64,000 nt of DNA from NCBI GenBank assembly GCA_947500435.1, contig CANMRV010000001.1:496001-560000 (forward strand), read 5' to 3'. The number at the start of each line of letters is the position of its first letter. The stretch's first letter is position 1. Source of the stretch: an uncultured Flavobacteriaceae bacterium. GTDB lineage: Bacteria > Bacteroidota > Bacteroidia > Flavobacteriales > Flavobacteriaceae. A model generated the notes under the pieces. The model did not search any database and was not told the origin of the DNA. It saw only the letters and a list, made by a program, of their open reading frames with translations. Positions 54,408 through 62,340 of the stretch are shown here, in pieces. Position numbers and translations under genes: made by a program.

Positions 54408-54884
54408 ATGTATAGCATTCGAGCAGCAGCGGCAGAAGACATGCCGCAGGTATTACATCTTATTCAAGAATTGGCATCTTTCGAAAAGGAGGACAATGCA
54501 GTAGAAGTGACGTCTGAAGACCTAATACGAGATGGTTTTGGTGATGAAAAACTTTTTCAGTGTTTTGTTGCAGAAACGGATGATTCAATTGTCGGAATGG
54601 CTTTGGTATATCCCAGATATTCTACTTGGAAAGGTCCGGTTATTCATTTGGAGGACTTAATCGTTACCGAGCAAATGCGAGGAAGTGGACTAGGCAGTGC
54701 ATTACTAACTGAAGTTGTAAAATACGGAAACAGCTTAGGCGTAAAACGAATTAGTTGGGAAGTTCTAGATTGGAACGAACCCGCTATAACTTTTTATGAA
54801 AAGAAAGGTGCAAGAGTGATGCGTGATTGGGATGTGGTACAGTTGGATGAAAAGGGAATGCAAGCTTTTTTAGAGAATATATAG
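54408..54884 (+). CDS. GNAT-family N-acetyltransferase
   Basis: 158 residues. The acetyl-CoA site is LIVTEQMRGSGLGSALL near residue 87, preceded by the hallmark strands VGMALVYPRY and followed by WNEPAITFYEKKGARVM. Similar in form to diamine acetyltransferases (SSAT-like), including HLEDLIV. It is followed 5 bases later by aspartate kinase, so the two are probably cotranscribed. Acceptor substrate unknown, a polyamine or amino acid being possible. Confidence 0.88.
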   Translation: MYSIRAAAAEDMPQVLHLIQELASFEKEDNAVEVTSEDLIRDGFGDEKLFQCFVAETDDSIVGMALVYPRYSTWKGPVIHLEDLIVTEQMRGSGLGSALLTEVVKYGNSLGVKRISWEVLDWNEPAITFYEKKGARVMRDWDVVQLDEKGMQAFLENI

Positions 54885-54889
54885 TATTT

Positions 54890-56140
54890 ATGAGAGTATT
54901 TAAGTTTGGAGGAGCATCAGTTAAAGACGCGGAGGGTGTTAAAAATGTTGCAAAGGTTTTACGAGAAGTAGGACACGAAAATACCCTAGTAGTTGTATCT
55001 GCTATGGGAAAGACGACGAATGCCATGGAGGCCGTAGTCGATGCTTATTTTAATGATAAAACTGAGATAGCGAATTCCATTCAAGAGGTGGTCAACTATC
55101 ACAATGTTATTTTATCACAATTATTCCCTAATGACAAGCATCCTATATTTAGAAAAGTGAAAACACTTTTTGATGAGGTACAGGGTTTTTTAGCTTGGAA
55201 TAAATCTCCCAATTACAACTTTGTATATGACCAGGTGGTCGGGTATGGTGAATTAGTTTCAACGACTATCATTAGTGAATATTTGAATGAAACGGGATTA
55301 AAAAATAATTGGTTGGATGTCCGAGAACTTATTAAAACTGATGACAGTTATAGGGATACAACCGTAGATTGGGATAAGACTCAAAATAACGTTTCCAGTA
55401 TTATTGACCGCAACATTCTTAATATCACCCAAGGTTTTTTAGGTAGTGACAATAACAATTTTACCACCACTCTTGGCAGGGAAGGTTCTGATTATACAGC
55501 TGCTATTTTGGCCTATTGTCTTAACGCAAGTTCTGTTACGATTTGGAAGGATGTTCCGGGAGTTTTGAATGCCGACCCGAGATATTTTAAAGAAACCCAA
55601 TTATTGAATAACATCTCGTATCGCGAAGCAATCGAACTCGCCTTTTATGGGGCTTCTGTTATTCACCCAAAAACGCTTCAGCCGCTTCAGGGTAAGGAAA
55701 TTCCCTTACATGTGAAGTCGTTCTTGAATCCGAAAAATACTGGAACAACTGTTGGCAAAGGAGTTGGTATTGAGCCATTGGTGCCTTGTTTTATCGTGAA
55801 AAAGAATCAAGTGCTAATGAAACTTTCTTCTCTCGATTTCTCTTTTATCGTGGAAGATAGTATAAGCGAGCTTTTCAAGATGTTTCATGAGTACAAGATG
55901 AAAGTCGATTTAATTCAAAATTCCGCCATTAGTTTTTCGGTTTGTGTAGATAATAAATTTGGAAGACTTGAAGAGCTTTTGAATAACTTAAAAAGTAGAT
56001 TCAAAGTTACTTGTCAAGAAGATGTTTCGTTATATACTATTCGCCACTTTAATGGCAAAGCAATTGAGTCTCTTTTAAATGGACATGAAGTCCTTCTAGA
56101 ACAACGCGGCAAAGAAACCGTTCAATTTGTTATCAAATAA
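54890..56140 (+). CDS. Aspartate kinase (monofunctional)
   Basis: 416 residues. The kinase N-terminus MRVFKFGGASVKD carries the ATP-binding KFGG motif, and FTTTLGREGSDYTAAILAY is the second catalytic block. ACT repeats lie at the C-terminus (KKNQVLMKLSSLDFSFI and VDLIQNSAISFSVCV). It phosphorylates aspartate, the first step to lysine, methionine and threonine, and the ACT domains indicate feedback control. The gene is not linked to other amino acid genes here, apart from the preceding GNAT. Confidence 0.93.
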   Translation: MRVFKFGGASVKDAEGVKNVAKVLREVGHENTLVVVSAMGKTTNAMEAVVDAYFNDKTEIANSIQEVVNYHNVILSQLFPNDKHPIFRKVKTLFDEVQGFLAWNKSPNYNFVYDQVVGYGELVSTTIISEYLNETGLKNNWLDVRELIKTDDSYRDTTVDWDKTQNNVSSIIDRNILNITQGFLGSDNNNFTTTLGREGSDYTAAILAYCLNASSVTIWKDVPGVLNADPRYFKETQLLNNISYREAIELAFYGASVIHPKTLQPLQGKEIPLHVKSFLNPKNTGTTVGKGVGIEPLVPCFIVKKNQVLMKLSSLDFSFIVEDSISELFKMFHEYKMKVDLIQNSAISFSVCVDNKFGRLEELLNNLKSRFKVTCQEDVSLYTIRHFNGKAIESLLNGHEVLLEQRGKETVQFVIK

Positions 56141-56260
56141 TTTTTGGGTTTAACATTTTGGTGGGCAACCATTTTAAAATAGACTTGTCTTTGAAAGTGT
56201 TAAAATGCATCCCTCAAATGGGGATTTTGCTATATTTACCGTTACCTAAATTATGCATGA

Positions 56261-58078
56261 ATGGGTTTAGTAACCGCAAAAGAATTGGCCAAAGCCATCA
56301 ATCTTGACAAGTATGGCTTTTTCGGCACCTTTATAGGTTGGTTTTTGATGAAGGTTACTAGAATATCAAGTATCAACAGATTTTACGATAGTGTAAAACA
56401 CCTAGATGCCAAGGAATATGCCGATGCTATTCTTAAGCATTATGAAATTGACTTTGAGATTCCCGAAGAAGATTTTAAACGATTGCCCAAAGAGGGGCCT
56501 TACATAACCATCTCAAACCATCCATTGGGTGCTATTGATGGCATACTCCTCTTTAGACTATTGCTTGGTCAAAGGTCAGATTATAAAATCATGGCAAATT
56601 TTCTATTGCAGCGAATGGTGCCCATTGAACCCTATATTATTCCTGTAAATCCGTTTGAACATAGAAAGGATGTTAGAAGCAGTATTGCCGGTTTTAAAAG
56701 TGCACTACAACATTTAAAAGATGGTCATCCTTTGGGGATATTCCCAGCGGGGGAAGTTTCAACACATAAGGATGGAAAACTTTTGGTTGACAAGCAATGG
56801 GAGGAAGCGGCCTTAAAACTAATTCGGAAAGCCGAAGTGCCCGTGGTTCCCATTTACTTTCATGCCCGAAATAGTAAGCTTTTTTATCGCTTGGCTAAAA
56901 TCAGTGATATTTTCCGCACAGCGAAGATACCTTCTGAAGTATATACACAAAGGAATCGTCCAATAAAGGTGCGTATTGGGCAGCCCATAACTGTGAAAAC
57001 ACAACAAGAACAGGGTAGCTTCGAAGATTTTGGTGATTTGCTTCGAAAGAAGACTTATATCTTGGCCAATGCCTATGCAAAAGAGCGTTTAATAGATCAA
57101 ATACCAACAACCCTAAAGCTACCTAAACAACCTCGAAAGATTGTTACCGCGGTACGAACGGAAGTGATTGAAGGTGAGATTGAAAAGTTGATAGAGAAGG
57201 ATAGAAGAATGTTGCAGAGCAAAAACTATGAGGTCTTTTTAGCTCCTGCGAACGAAATGCCATTTACATTAAAGGAGATAGGGCGACAACGTGAAATCAC
57301 TTTTCGTGAAATTGGGGAAGGAACCAATAACTCCATCGACATTGATAAATTCGATGCCTATTACCACCATATGTTTCTTTGGGATAACCAAGCAAAAGTG
57401 ATTGCTGGGGCTTACCGCATGGGGTTAGGTGCTGAGATTTTCGCAAAGTACGGGATAGATGGTTTTTACTTGCAGGATTTATTCCGTTTTGAACCCGAGC
57501 TTTTTAGTATGATGCAACAGTCGATTGAGATGGGGCGTGCTTATATCATCAAAGAATATCAACAAAAGCCGATGCCTTTGTTTTTACTTTGGAAGGGAAT
57601 CGTTCATACCACCCTTCGACATCCGGAGCATAAATACTTGATTGGTGGTGTAAGTATCAGTAATCAGTTCTCAAATTTCTCAAAGTCCCTAATGATCGAG
57701 TTTATGAAATCGCATTATTGGGACCCTTACGTGGCGCAGTATATCCGTCCTAAAAAGGAGTTTAAGGTGAAGTTGAATGATGCCGATAAAGAATTTGTAT
57801 TCGATGAAACTCAATCTGATTTAAATAAGTTTGACCGACTCATCAATGAAGTTGAACCAGGTAATCTTCGTTTACCTGTATTGATTAAGAAGTACATTAA
57901 ACAGAATGCAAAAGTGATTGCCTTTAATGTAGATCCACTTTTTAATAACTCGGTAGACGGATTAATGTACATCAAAATAGCGGACCTTCCTGAGAGTACA
58001 GTAAAACCGGTAATGGAAGAGTTTCAAGCAGAACTGGAACGCAAGTTCACCGAGGCATACCAAAACGGACATGCTTAG
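56261..58078 (+). CDS. olsF: Bifunctional ornithine lipid synthase OlsF-type (PlsC + GNAT)
   Basis: 605 residues with two domains. Residues about 75-250 are a PlsC/OlsA-like O-acyltransferase with SNHPLGAIDGILLF (HX4D motif) and FPAGEVST. Residues about 310-520 are an OlsB-like N-acyltransferase of the GNAT fold (FDAYYHHMFLWDNQAKVIAG, YRMGLGAEIF). This fusion was described as OlsF in Flavobacterium johnsoniae and Serratia, making ornithine lipids from ornithine in one protein. Those membrane lipids replace phospholipids under phosphate stress or occur constitutively. It is monocistronic and convergent with arsC. Confidence 0.88.
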   Translation: MGLVTAKELAKAINLDKYGFFGTFIGWFLMKVTRISSINRFYDSVKHLDAKEYADAILKHYEIDFEIPEEDFKRLPKEGPYITISNHPLGAIDGILLFRLLLGQRSDYKIMANFLLQRMVPIEPYIIPVNPFEHRKDVRSSIAGFKSALQHLKDGHPLGIFPAGEVSTHKDGKLLVDKQWEEAALKLIRKAEVPVVPIYFHARNSKLFYRLAKISDIFRTAKIPSEVYTQRNRPIKVRIGQPITVKTQQEQGSFEDFGDLLRKKTYILANAYAKERLIDQIPTTLKLPKQPRKIVTAVRTEVIEGEIEKLIEKDRRMLQSKNYEVFLAPANEMPFTLKEIGRQREITFREIGEGTNNSIDIDKFDAYYHHMFLWDNQAKVIAGAYRMGLGAEIFAKYGIDGFYLQDLFRFEPELFSMMQQSIEMGRAYIIKEYQQKPMPLFLLWKGIVHTTLRHPEHKYLIGGVSISNQFSNFSKSLMIEFMKSHYWDPYVAQYIRPKKEFKVKLNDADKEFVFDETQSDLNKFDRLINEVEPGNLRLPVLIKKYIKQNAKVIAFNVDPLFNNSVDGLMYIKIADLPESTVKPVMEEFQAELERKFTEAYQNGHA

Positions 58079-58091
58079 TAAAACTCCTTTT

Positions 58092-58724
58092 CTACACCAG
58101 TCCTGCAGCTTGCTTCATTACATATAAGATTTCTGTTGCAATTTGAAGACTTCTTTCGCGATATTTTTCTTTTTGCAAAGGGGTATTGTCAAAAGCCTTT
58201 GGGTCTTCAAAAGTTATAGGAAAACGACCATCAGAACCTCCAACAATCGGACAACCTTTATCTGCGGATGAACAAGTCATAATGGCCGCAAAATTTGATT
58301 TAGGATTAAAATCATCATCAAAAGTTTTAGAAAAACCTATACTAGGATGCGAGTTTGCCGAATACTTAATACTATAAACCGGATTGCTCGAGTCTGATAA
58401 TTTAGCGATGAGAAAACCATGATTTTTTAAGGTTTCTGCAGCCACAGGAAACATTGCTGTTGCCTCAGTACCCCCTGAATAACAACTGATATTTTTAATG
58501 CCGATATAATGTGCTAAGGTCTGTGCCCAAACCTGTGATAAATGGCTTCTTCTTGAATTATGCGTGCAAATAAAATTGAGTGCAATAGCTTTCTTTTTTG
58601 TAATTCGCGCTCTAATATAATTTGCCAAATGGTTTAAAACTTCTTTTCGATCTTCAGAAATTTGGTCAATATCCAAAGATGATATTGTTTGTTCTATCTC
58701 AGGAAATACTAGTTCTTCTGTCAT
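58092..58724 (-). CDS. arsC: Arsenate reductase, thioredoxin-coupled low-molecular-weight phosphatase type
   Basis: 210 residues. The CX5R phosphatase loop CTHNSRRS is near residue 52, and the second cysteine pair MTCSSADKGCP (CX6C) matches the Cys82/Cys89 redox pair of thioredoxin-linked ArsC. An N-terminal extension of about 45 residues is longer than in staphylococcal ArsC. It reduces As(V) to As(III). Last gene of the arsR operon, 8 bases from the acetyltransferase gene. Confidence 0.87.
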   Translation of the reverse strand: MTEELVFPEIEQTISSLDIDQISEDRKEVLNHLANYIRARITKKKAIALNFICTHNSRRSHLSQVWAQTLAHYIGIKNISCYSGGTEATAMFPVAAETLKNHGFLIAKLSDSSNPVYSIKYSANSHPSIGFSKTFDDDFNPKSNFAAIMTCSSADKGCPIVGGSDGRFPITFEDPKAFDNTPLQKEKYRERSLQIATEILYVMKQAAGLV

Positions 58725-58732
58725 TTCTTTTT

Positions 58733-59233
58733 CTATATGCCTACTGTTTCACTTCTTCTCTCGAAAAGTAAATTATCTTTCCATTCTCCTGCCAATTTGC
58801 CAACTCGTGCACGTTTCCCAATATATCGAAAACCTACTTTTTTATGCAGTTCAATACTGCCCTTGTTTTCTGGGAAAATTCCTGACTGAATCGTCCAAAG
58901 GCCTTCCGCTTCGCTTTCTTTTATCAAAGTTTCCATTAGGAGCTTACCAGCTCCTTTGCCACGGCTATCTTGCCCCACATAAACACTTACTTCAGCAACT
59001 CCTCCATAAACGCATCGGCTAGATACGGGGGATAAGGCCGCCCAACCAAGTATTTTTTCGTCTTCAAAGGCAACTATTCTACAAGTAGACATGTGAGCAG
59101 CATCCCAGGCTTCATAGGTCGGTGTATTTGTTTCGAAAGTGGCAAAGCCGGTAGCAATGCCCTCAGCGTAAATCTTAGAAACCACCTCCCAATCGGAAGC
59201 TTCCATTTTTCTTGTTTTGATAGTAGTTGTCAT
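58733..59233 (-). CDS. GNAT acetyltransferase, phosphinothricin/arsinothricin N-acetyltransferase-like (ArsN type)
   Basis: 166 residues of the PAT/Pat-like GNAT group: acetyl-CoA site VYVGQDSRGKGAGKLLME near residue 84, and the acceptor region GWAALSPVSSRCVYGGVAEVS. FPENKGSIELHKKVGFRYIG is a PAT-family signature. Relatives in arsenic operons, named ArsN1, acetylate the amino group of arsinothricin, the arsenic analogue of phosphinothricin. Its location between arsC and an operon membrane gene makes this likely; acetylation of a different amino acid analogue is not excluded. Confidence 0.8.
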   Translation of the reverse strand: MTTTIKTRKMEASDWEVVSKIYAEGIATGFATFETNTPTYEAWDAAHMSTCRIVAFEDEKILGWAALSPVSSRCVYGGVAEVSVYVGQDSRGKGAGKLLMETLIKESEAEGLWTIQSGIFPENKGSIELHKKVGFRYIGKRARVGKLAGEWKDNLLFERRSETVGI

Positions 59234-59234
59234 A

Positions 59235-59807
59235 TTAGCAGCAAGTTATTCTTGTCCGATAATTCATCCAAAGATTTCTTGGTTTTTTAAGCATTAAAAC
59301 GAAATGCAATAGCGCCAGAATAATCGCTCCGGGAATCACATTGATTGCAACCCATTGAAACAGGTCATGAGCTGCGGATGTAGTAAGTATATCAACAAAA
59401 AGCAACGCTCCATCAGAAATGTCAAATCGTAAAGCTAAGACCAGTATTATAGCGGAAAAATGAAAAGCATTTGAAAAAAGATGCACAATATATTCCCATT
59501 TGGGTAATCCGCCCATAAAGCTTCTGCTCTCGTTTTCATGGTATGCGTCTATGCCTAAAACTATAATGTCCAATACTACCAGGGCAATCCCTGTCAAGAA
59601 TAAGGAAAAACTAGTTTCATTAACGAACAACAGCCAAACAATAAGAGGAAACAAAATAGCTCTAACGGTATGCGTCTTATGTTCAAATAAGCTTTCTTGT
59701 CTATCAAAAAGTCGGTATTTCCAGATGTGCAGATAGAAGCCGTCATATGTGGCCAATACCATAAAAAGAACTAGACTGGCAGTTGCCAAATAAAATAGAA
59801 TATCCAT
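59235..59807 (-). CDS. Unknown His-rich membrane protein of the arsenic operon
   Basis: 190 residues with about five hydrophobic helices (residues roughly 2-25, 50-65, 67-88, 104-125, 150-175). Histidines are frequent near the membrane: HIW, EHKTHT, YHE, VHLFSNAFHFS, AHD and LLHF. The protein ends in Cys-Cys (RITCC). I recognise no known arsenite permease (not ACR3, ArsB or ArsP) and no other family. Its stop is 1 base from the acetyltransferase start. Position and terminal cysteines suggest a metalloid-linked function, which is inference. Confidence 0.75.
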   Translation of the reverse strand: MDILFYLATASLVLFMVLATYDGFYLHIWKYRLFDRQESLFEHKTHTVRAILFPLIVWLLFVNETSFSLFLTGIALVVLDIIVLGIDAYHENESRSFMGGLPKWEYIVHLFSNAFHFSAIILVLALRFDISDGALLFVDILTTSAAHDLFQWVAINVIPGAIILALLHFVLMLKKPRNLWMNYRTRITCC

Positions 59808-59831
59808 AATCTTGTTTTTAGGATTTGTGAT

Positions 59832-60320
59832 TTAGCAGCATCCGCTTCCTGGAGCACATGAATTACTTTCTTGAGCACTGGCTTCTACAGTAACCCCACA
59901 AGTTTCTTTTGCCTTACAATCTGTTTGTTCAACACCTAACTTCATTATGATTCTATCTTCCGATAGTTCAACATCATTTACAAAGAGTTGTGCCATATGA
60001 AAATTGGGATTACTATATTCGAATTTTACTTCAACTTCTCTCTCCATGGGTTTTATGGTGTCAACTTTGTTAAGAATGCCCAAAGCTTTGAAAGCTGACA
60101 TTGTACCTTCGGTATCTACTTCGGTAGGGTCTTCCCAAAGTTGAATGATGGTCTCTTTCCAGAAATCAGTTTTTGCACCGCAATCAACGGAATCAACCGT
60201 AATATCTTTGATTTCAGTGATATGGTAATTGGCTCTTACAAAGCTGTTTGGCTTGTATTCAAACAATAGTGTTTTAGCCGGATTGTCTTTTAAAAGGGAT
60301 AAAAATTCGTTTGTTTTCAT
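59832..60320 (-). CDS. DUF6428 family protein (arsenic operon)
   Basis: 162 residues, cytoplasmic. Characteristic DUF6428 features: ANYHITEIKDITVDSVDCG in the N-terminal third and WKETIIQLWEDP. The C-terminal 30 residues are cysteine-rich (TDCKAKETCG, SNSCAPGSGCC). Homologues regularly follow arsR in Bacteroidota, so an arsenic role is widely assumed but not demonstrated to my knowledge. The gene lies 9 bases after arsR and 24 before the membrane protein gene. Confidence 0.85.
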   Translation of the reverse strand: MKTNEFLSLLKDNPAKTLLFEYKPNSFVRANYHITEIKDITVDSVDCGAKTDFWKETIIQLWEDPTEVDTEGTMSAFKALGILNKVDTIKPMEREVEVKFEYSNPNFHMAQLFVNDVELSEDRIIMKLGVEQTDCKAKETCGVTVEASAQESNSCAPGSGCC

Positions 60321-60329
60321 AATTATATT

Positions 60330-60653
60330 TTAACAACAGTTAAATTTAGTTTTATCAAAGAAGGAGTTCAAGAGGTCTTGTATTTCCTTCCATTTTTCAA
60401 GGTTGATGCAATAGCAGATTTTTTTTCCATCAATTGCACCTTTTATCAGATCAATACTTTTCAATTCTTTCAGATGCTGCGAAATCGTAGGTTGAGCAAG
60501 CCCGATTTCATCAACAATATCATTGCAAATACATGCCTTCTGCCCACTTATATATTGTAGAATGGCAATGCGAGCAGGGTTCGCTAGAACCTTGAAGATA
60601 ATAGCCAACTCATTTTGCCTGCTATTAAATATTTGTGTCTTGGTGATTCCCAT
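60330..60653 (-). CDS. arsR: ArsR/SmtB-family metalloregulator
   Basis: 107 residues from the ATG at 60653; an ATG two codons earlier at 60659 is equally acceptable. The winged helix is clear (LANPARIAILQYI, GLAQPTISQHLKELKSIDLI). The metalloid site KACICNDIV has the CxC pair typical of As(III)-sensing ArsR, and the protein ends KFNCC with a further cysteine pair. It should repress the operon until arsenite or antimonite binds. A perfect 12-base palindrome lies 7-13 bases upstream of the starts. Confidence 0.9.
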   Translation of the reverse strand: MGITKTQIFNSRQNELAIIFKVLANPARIAILQYISGQKACICNDIVDEIGLAQPTISQHLKELKSIDLIKGAIDGKKICYCINLEKWKEIQDLLNSFFDKTKFNCC

Positions 60654-60665
60654 AATCATATTTAT

Positions 60666-60677
60666 ATATTGCAATAT
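60666..60677. promoter_or_regulatory. Candidate ArsR operator ATATTGCAATAT
   Basis: Perfect 12-base palindrome directly upstream of arsR. Placement between promoter and start codon fits autoregulation by ArsR. On the minus strand TAATATTG, overlapping this site, is one mismatch from the -7 consensus. Confidence 0.6.
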
Positions 60678-60698
60678 TACGATAATAAAATGAAACAA

Positions 60699-60727
60699 AA
60701 AAGCCCGACTATAAAAATCGAGCTTTT
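60699..60727 (-). terminator. Terminator behind the LEA-like gene
   Basis: AAAAGCTCGA and TCGGGCTTTT on the minus strand form a 10-base stem with one T-G pair, followed by TTTTTTG. It lies 3 bases past the stop of the upstream gene and separates it from the arsR operon promoter. Confidence 0.75.
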
Positions 60728-60730
60728 ATC

Positions 60731-61258
60731 TTATAAAGATTTAAACCAATCTTGAAAATATTCACCCACGAGAAAAACCTTCTTTTGTTCTCCGCTAAAT
60801 GCTCCGACCAGACTAATAATCCAAAGAATAAAAGGTAATATCCATGCAATCAGGTTTACTACAGGAATCCAGCCTAAAACAAGGGCAAGCAAACTGATTC
60901 CTACCATCTGTCTAATATAAAATGAACCGATTTCAGTTTTATTACTGTTGTTCATAATAAAAGCTATTATCAAGCCTATTAGAGTCATATGGGCAATTAT
61001 AGCAACAGTTTTACCACTATCCGGATTGTCAGGACTAAAGGCCTCTTTGGCATCTTCTTTAAAGTCCTTTGCTGCTTCTTTTACATCGTCAGCAAATTCG
61101 CTTGCGGTCTCTTTTGCATCTTCAGCAAATTCTTTTGTAGCTTCTTTGGCGTCGTCAAACTTCTCACTGGCTTTTTCGCCGAATTCACTTGCCTTTTCTT
61201 TTGCCGAGTCAAAGGCATCTTCAGCCTTGTCTCCCAAATTGTTATTTTCTTCTGACAT
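60731..61258 (-). CDS. LEA-like amphipathic helix fused to a DUF4870/Tic20-like membrane domain
   Basis: 175 residues. The first 80 residues are charged 11-residue-type repeats rich in Lys, Glu, Ala and Asp (DAFDSAKEKASEFGEKASEK and similar), as in YtxH/LEA stress proteins. Residues about 83-175 are a DUF4870-like membrane domain with three helices (TVAIIAHMTLIGLIIAFIM, ISLLALVLGWIPVVNLIAWI). The protein may protect or organise the membrane under stress. It is a single gene with its own terminator; no partner is evident. Confidence 0.8.
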   Translation of the reverse strand: MSEENNNLGDKAEDAFDSAKEKASEFGEKASEKFDDAKEATKEFAEDAKETASEFADDVKEAAKDFKEDAKEAFSPDNPDSGKTVAIIAHMTLIGLIIAFIMNNSNKTEIGSFYIRQMVGISLLALVLGWIPVVNLIAWILPFILWIISLVGAFSGEQKKVFLVGEYFQDWFKSL

Positions 61259-61312
61259 GGTATTGTTTTTTGGTTGTTAATACAATAGTTAAATGTAGCG
61301 ATTATTTAGGTT

Positions 61313-61699
61313 TTAAAGAAACGCCTTATCTATGGGTTCCCAGAGTTCTAGTTTGTTTCCTTCCGGGTCTAGAATCCATCCGAATTTACCATATTCGTAT
61401 TCCTCGATTTCACCCACCACCGTGACGCCTTCTTTTTTCAAAACCTCTAATAGTTCAATTAGGTTTTCAACTCTAAAATTCATCATAAATTGCTTTTCAC
61501 TTGGCGCGAAATATTTAGTGTCTTCGTTCATAGGGCTCCATTGTGTAGAGCAATCATTGCCGTCTTTGTCTTTCCACCAGAAGGTCCACCCATAATTGTC
61601 CGTTGGAATTCCTAATCGCTCTTTGTACCATTTCTTAATTCCGTCCGGATCTTCACATTTAAAGAAAAATCCACCTAAGCCAGTTACCCTTTTTTTCAT
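61313..61699 (-). CDS. VOC-superfamily (glyoxalase-like) protein
   Basis: 128 residues with the single-chain paired module fold: GLGGFFFKCEDPDGIKKWYK at the start and GWILDPEGNKLELWEP at the end, with Glu of LELWEP as a probable metal ligand. The position that usually supplies the first His is Gly-Phe-Phe here, so metal binding may differ. Catalysis cannot be assigned. A palindromic repeat lies just upstream of the start codon. Confidence 0.85.
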   Translation of the reverse strand: MKKRVTGLGGFFFKCEDPDGIKKWYKERLGIPTDNYGWTFWWKDKDGNDCSTQWSPMNEDTKYFAPSEKQFMMNFRVENLIELLEVLKKEGVTVVGEIEEYEYGKFGWILDPEGNKLELWEPIDKAFL

Positions 61700-61713
61700 A
61701 AATAGTGTTTTTT

Positions 61714-61746
61714 GTCATTGCCGCATAGGCGGGAATCTTTAAATTC
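61714..61746. repeat. REP-like palindromic intergenic repeat
   Basis: The core ATTGCCGC...GCGGGAAT forms a stem with one mismatch and an ATAG loop. With the leading GTC it resembles the GTCATTCCCGCgtaGGCGGGAATC repeat that is common between genes in flavobacteria (from memory). It lies between the VOC and DUF1801 genes. Confidence 0.6.
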
Positions 61747-61778
61747 ATTATTGGTGAGATTAGTTAAGTATCGAAAAC

Positions 61779-62237
61779 CTATTTTGTTTTTACATTCTTC
61801 TCATAAAGAGCTATCCAATCATCAACGGTCATTTTAGTACAAAGCTCCTCTATAAGTTCATAGGGAACGGTTTCCATCTTCTTAAAACGGACACAGCTTT
61901 TACCCATGTCCAATTTCGTTTTAACATACTTCGGGTATTCTTTTACAAACCAGTCATGTAGTTTTTGGTCAGCGTAGATTCCTGAATGGTACAATGCCAC
62001 AAAGTTCTTTTGGGAAGCAAGATTTATAAAAGGCAAAGGAAGTTTTGTATCACAATGGTAACCATCAGGATAGATGGAATGTGGTACTACCCAACCCAAC
62101 ATGCCATAGCTCATTTGTTCTTGAAAACCTTTAGGAAGGGTTTTGGAAATTATAGTTCTCAACTTGGAAATAACGGGTTGCCGTTCTTCTGGTAGTTGGG
62201 CAATATATTCTTCTGGTGAATTTGCTTTGTACTGCAT
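61779..62237 (-). CDS. DUF1801 domain protein
   Basis: 152 residues. DUF1801 features: YIAQLPEERQPVISKLRTII, FQEQMSYGMLGWVVP, then FINLASQKNFVALYHSGIY and KSCVRFKKMETVP near the end. The fold is related to YdhG/FrnE-type iron chaperone-like proteins, but no role is established. A repeat element follows upstream of the start codon. Confidence 0.88.
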   Translation of the reverse strand: MQYKANSPEEYIAQLPEERQPVISKLRTIISKTLPKGFQEQMSYGMLGWVVPHSIYPDGYHCDTKLPLPFINLASQKNFVALYHSGIYADQKLHDWFVKEYPKYVKTKLDMGKSCVRFKKMETVPYELIEELCTKMTVDDWIALYEKNVKTK

Positions 62238-62252
62238 GGCTTTTAGTTTTTA

Positions 62253-62340
62253 CTCGATAATCGAGATTTAAAATGCTCCGACGCTTGCGTCGAAATCAAT
62301 GTTAATTTTCCTTTTAATGCCTCGTGGGCTTGCCCCGAGC
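62253..62340. repeat. Dispersed repeat copy B with three hairpins
   Basis: It begins with CTCGATAATCGAGATTTAA (62253-62271), shared exactly with 52639-52657, and continues with the perfect palindrome CGACGCTTGCGTCG (62279-62292) and a GC-rich hairpin CTCGTGGGC/GCCCCGAG (62321-62339) with one bulge. It fills the gap between the DUF1801 and DUF4199 genes and ends at the DUF4199 stop codon. It looks like a REP/MITE-type element. Confidence 0.7.

Noticed and set aside
61313..61699. ArsI-type C-As lyase, given the nearby arsenic operon
   Set aside because: The gene lies beyond a terminator and the LEA-like gene, and the cysteine pair expected in ArsI is not seen; it is a generic VOC protein.
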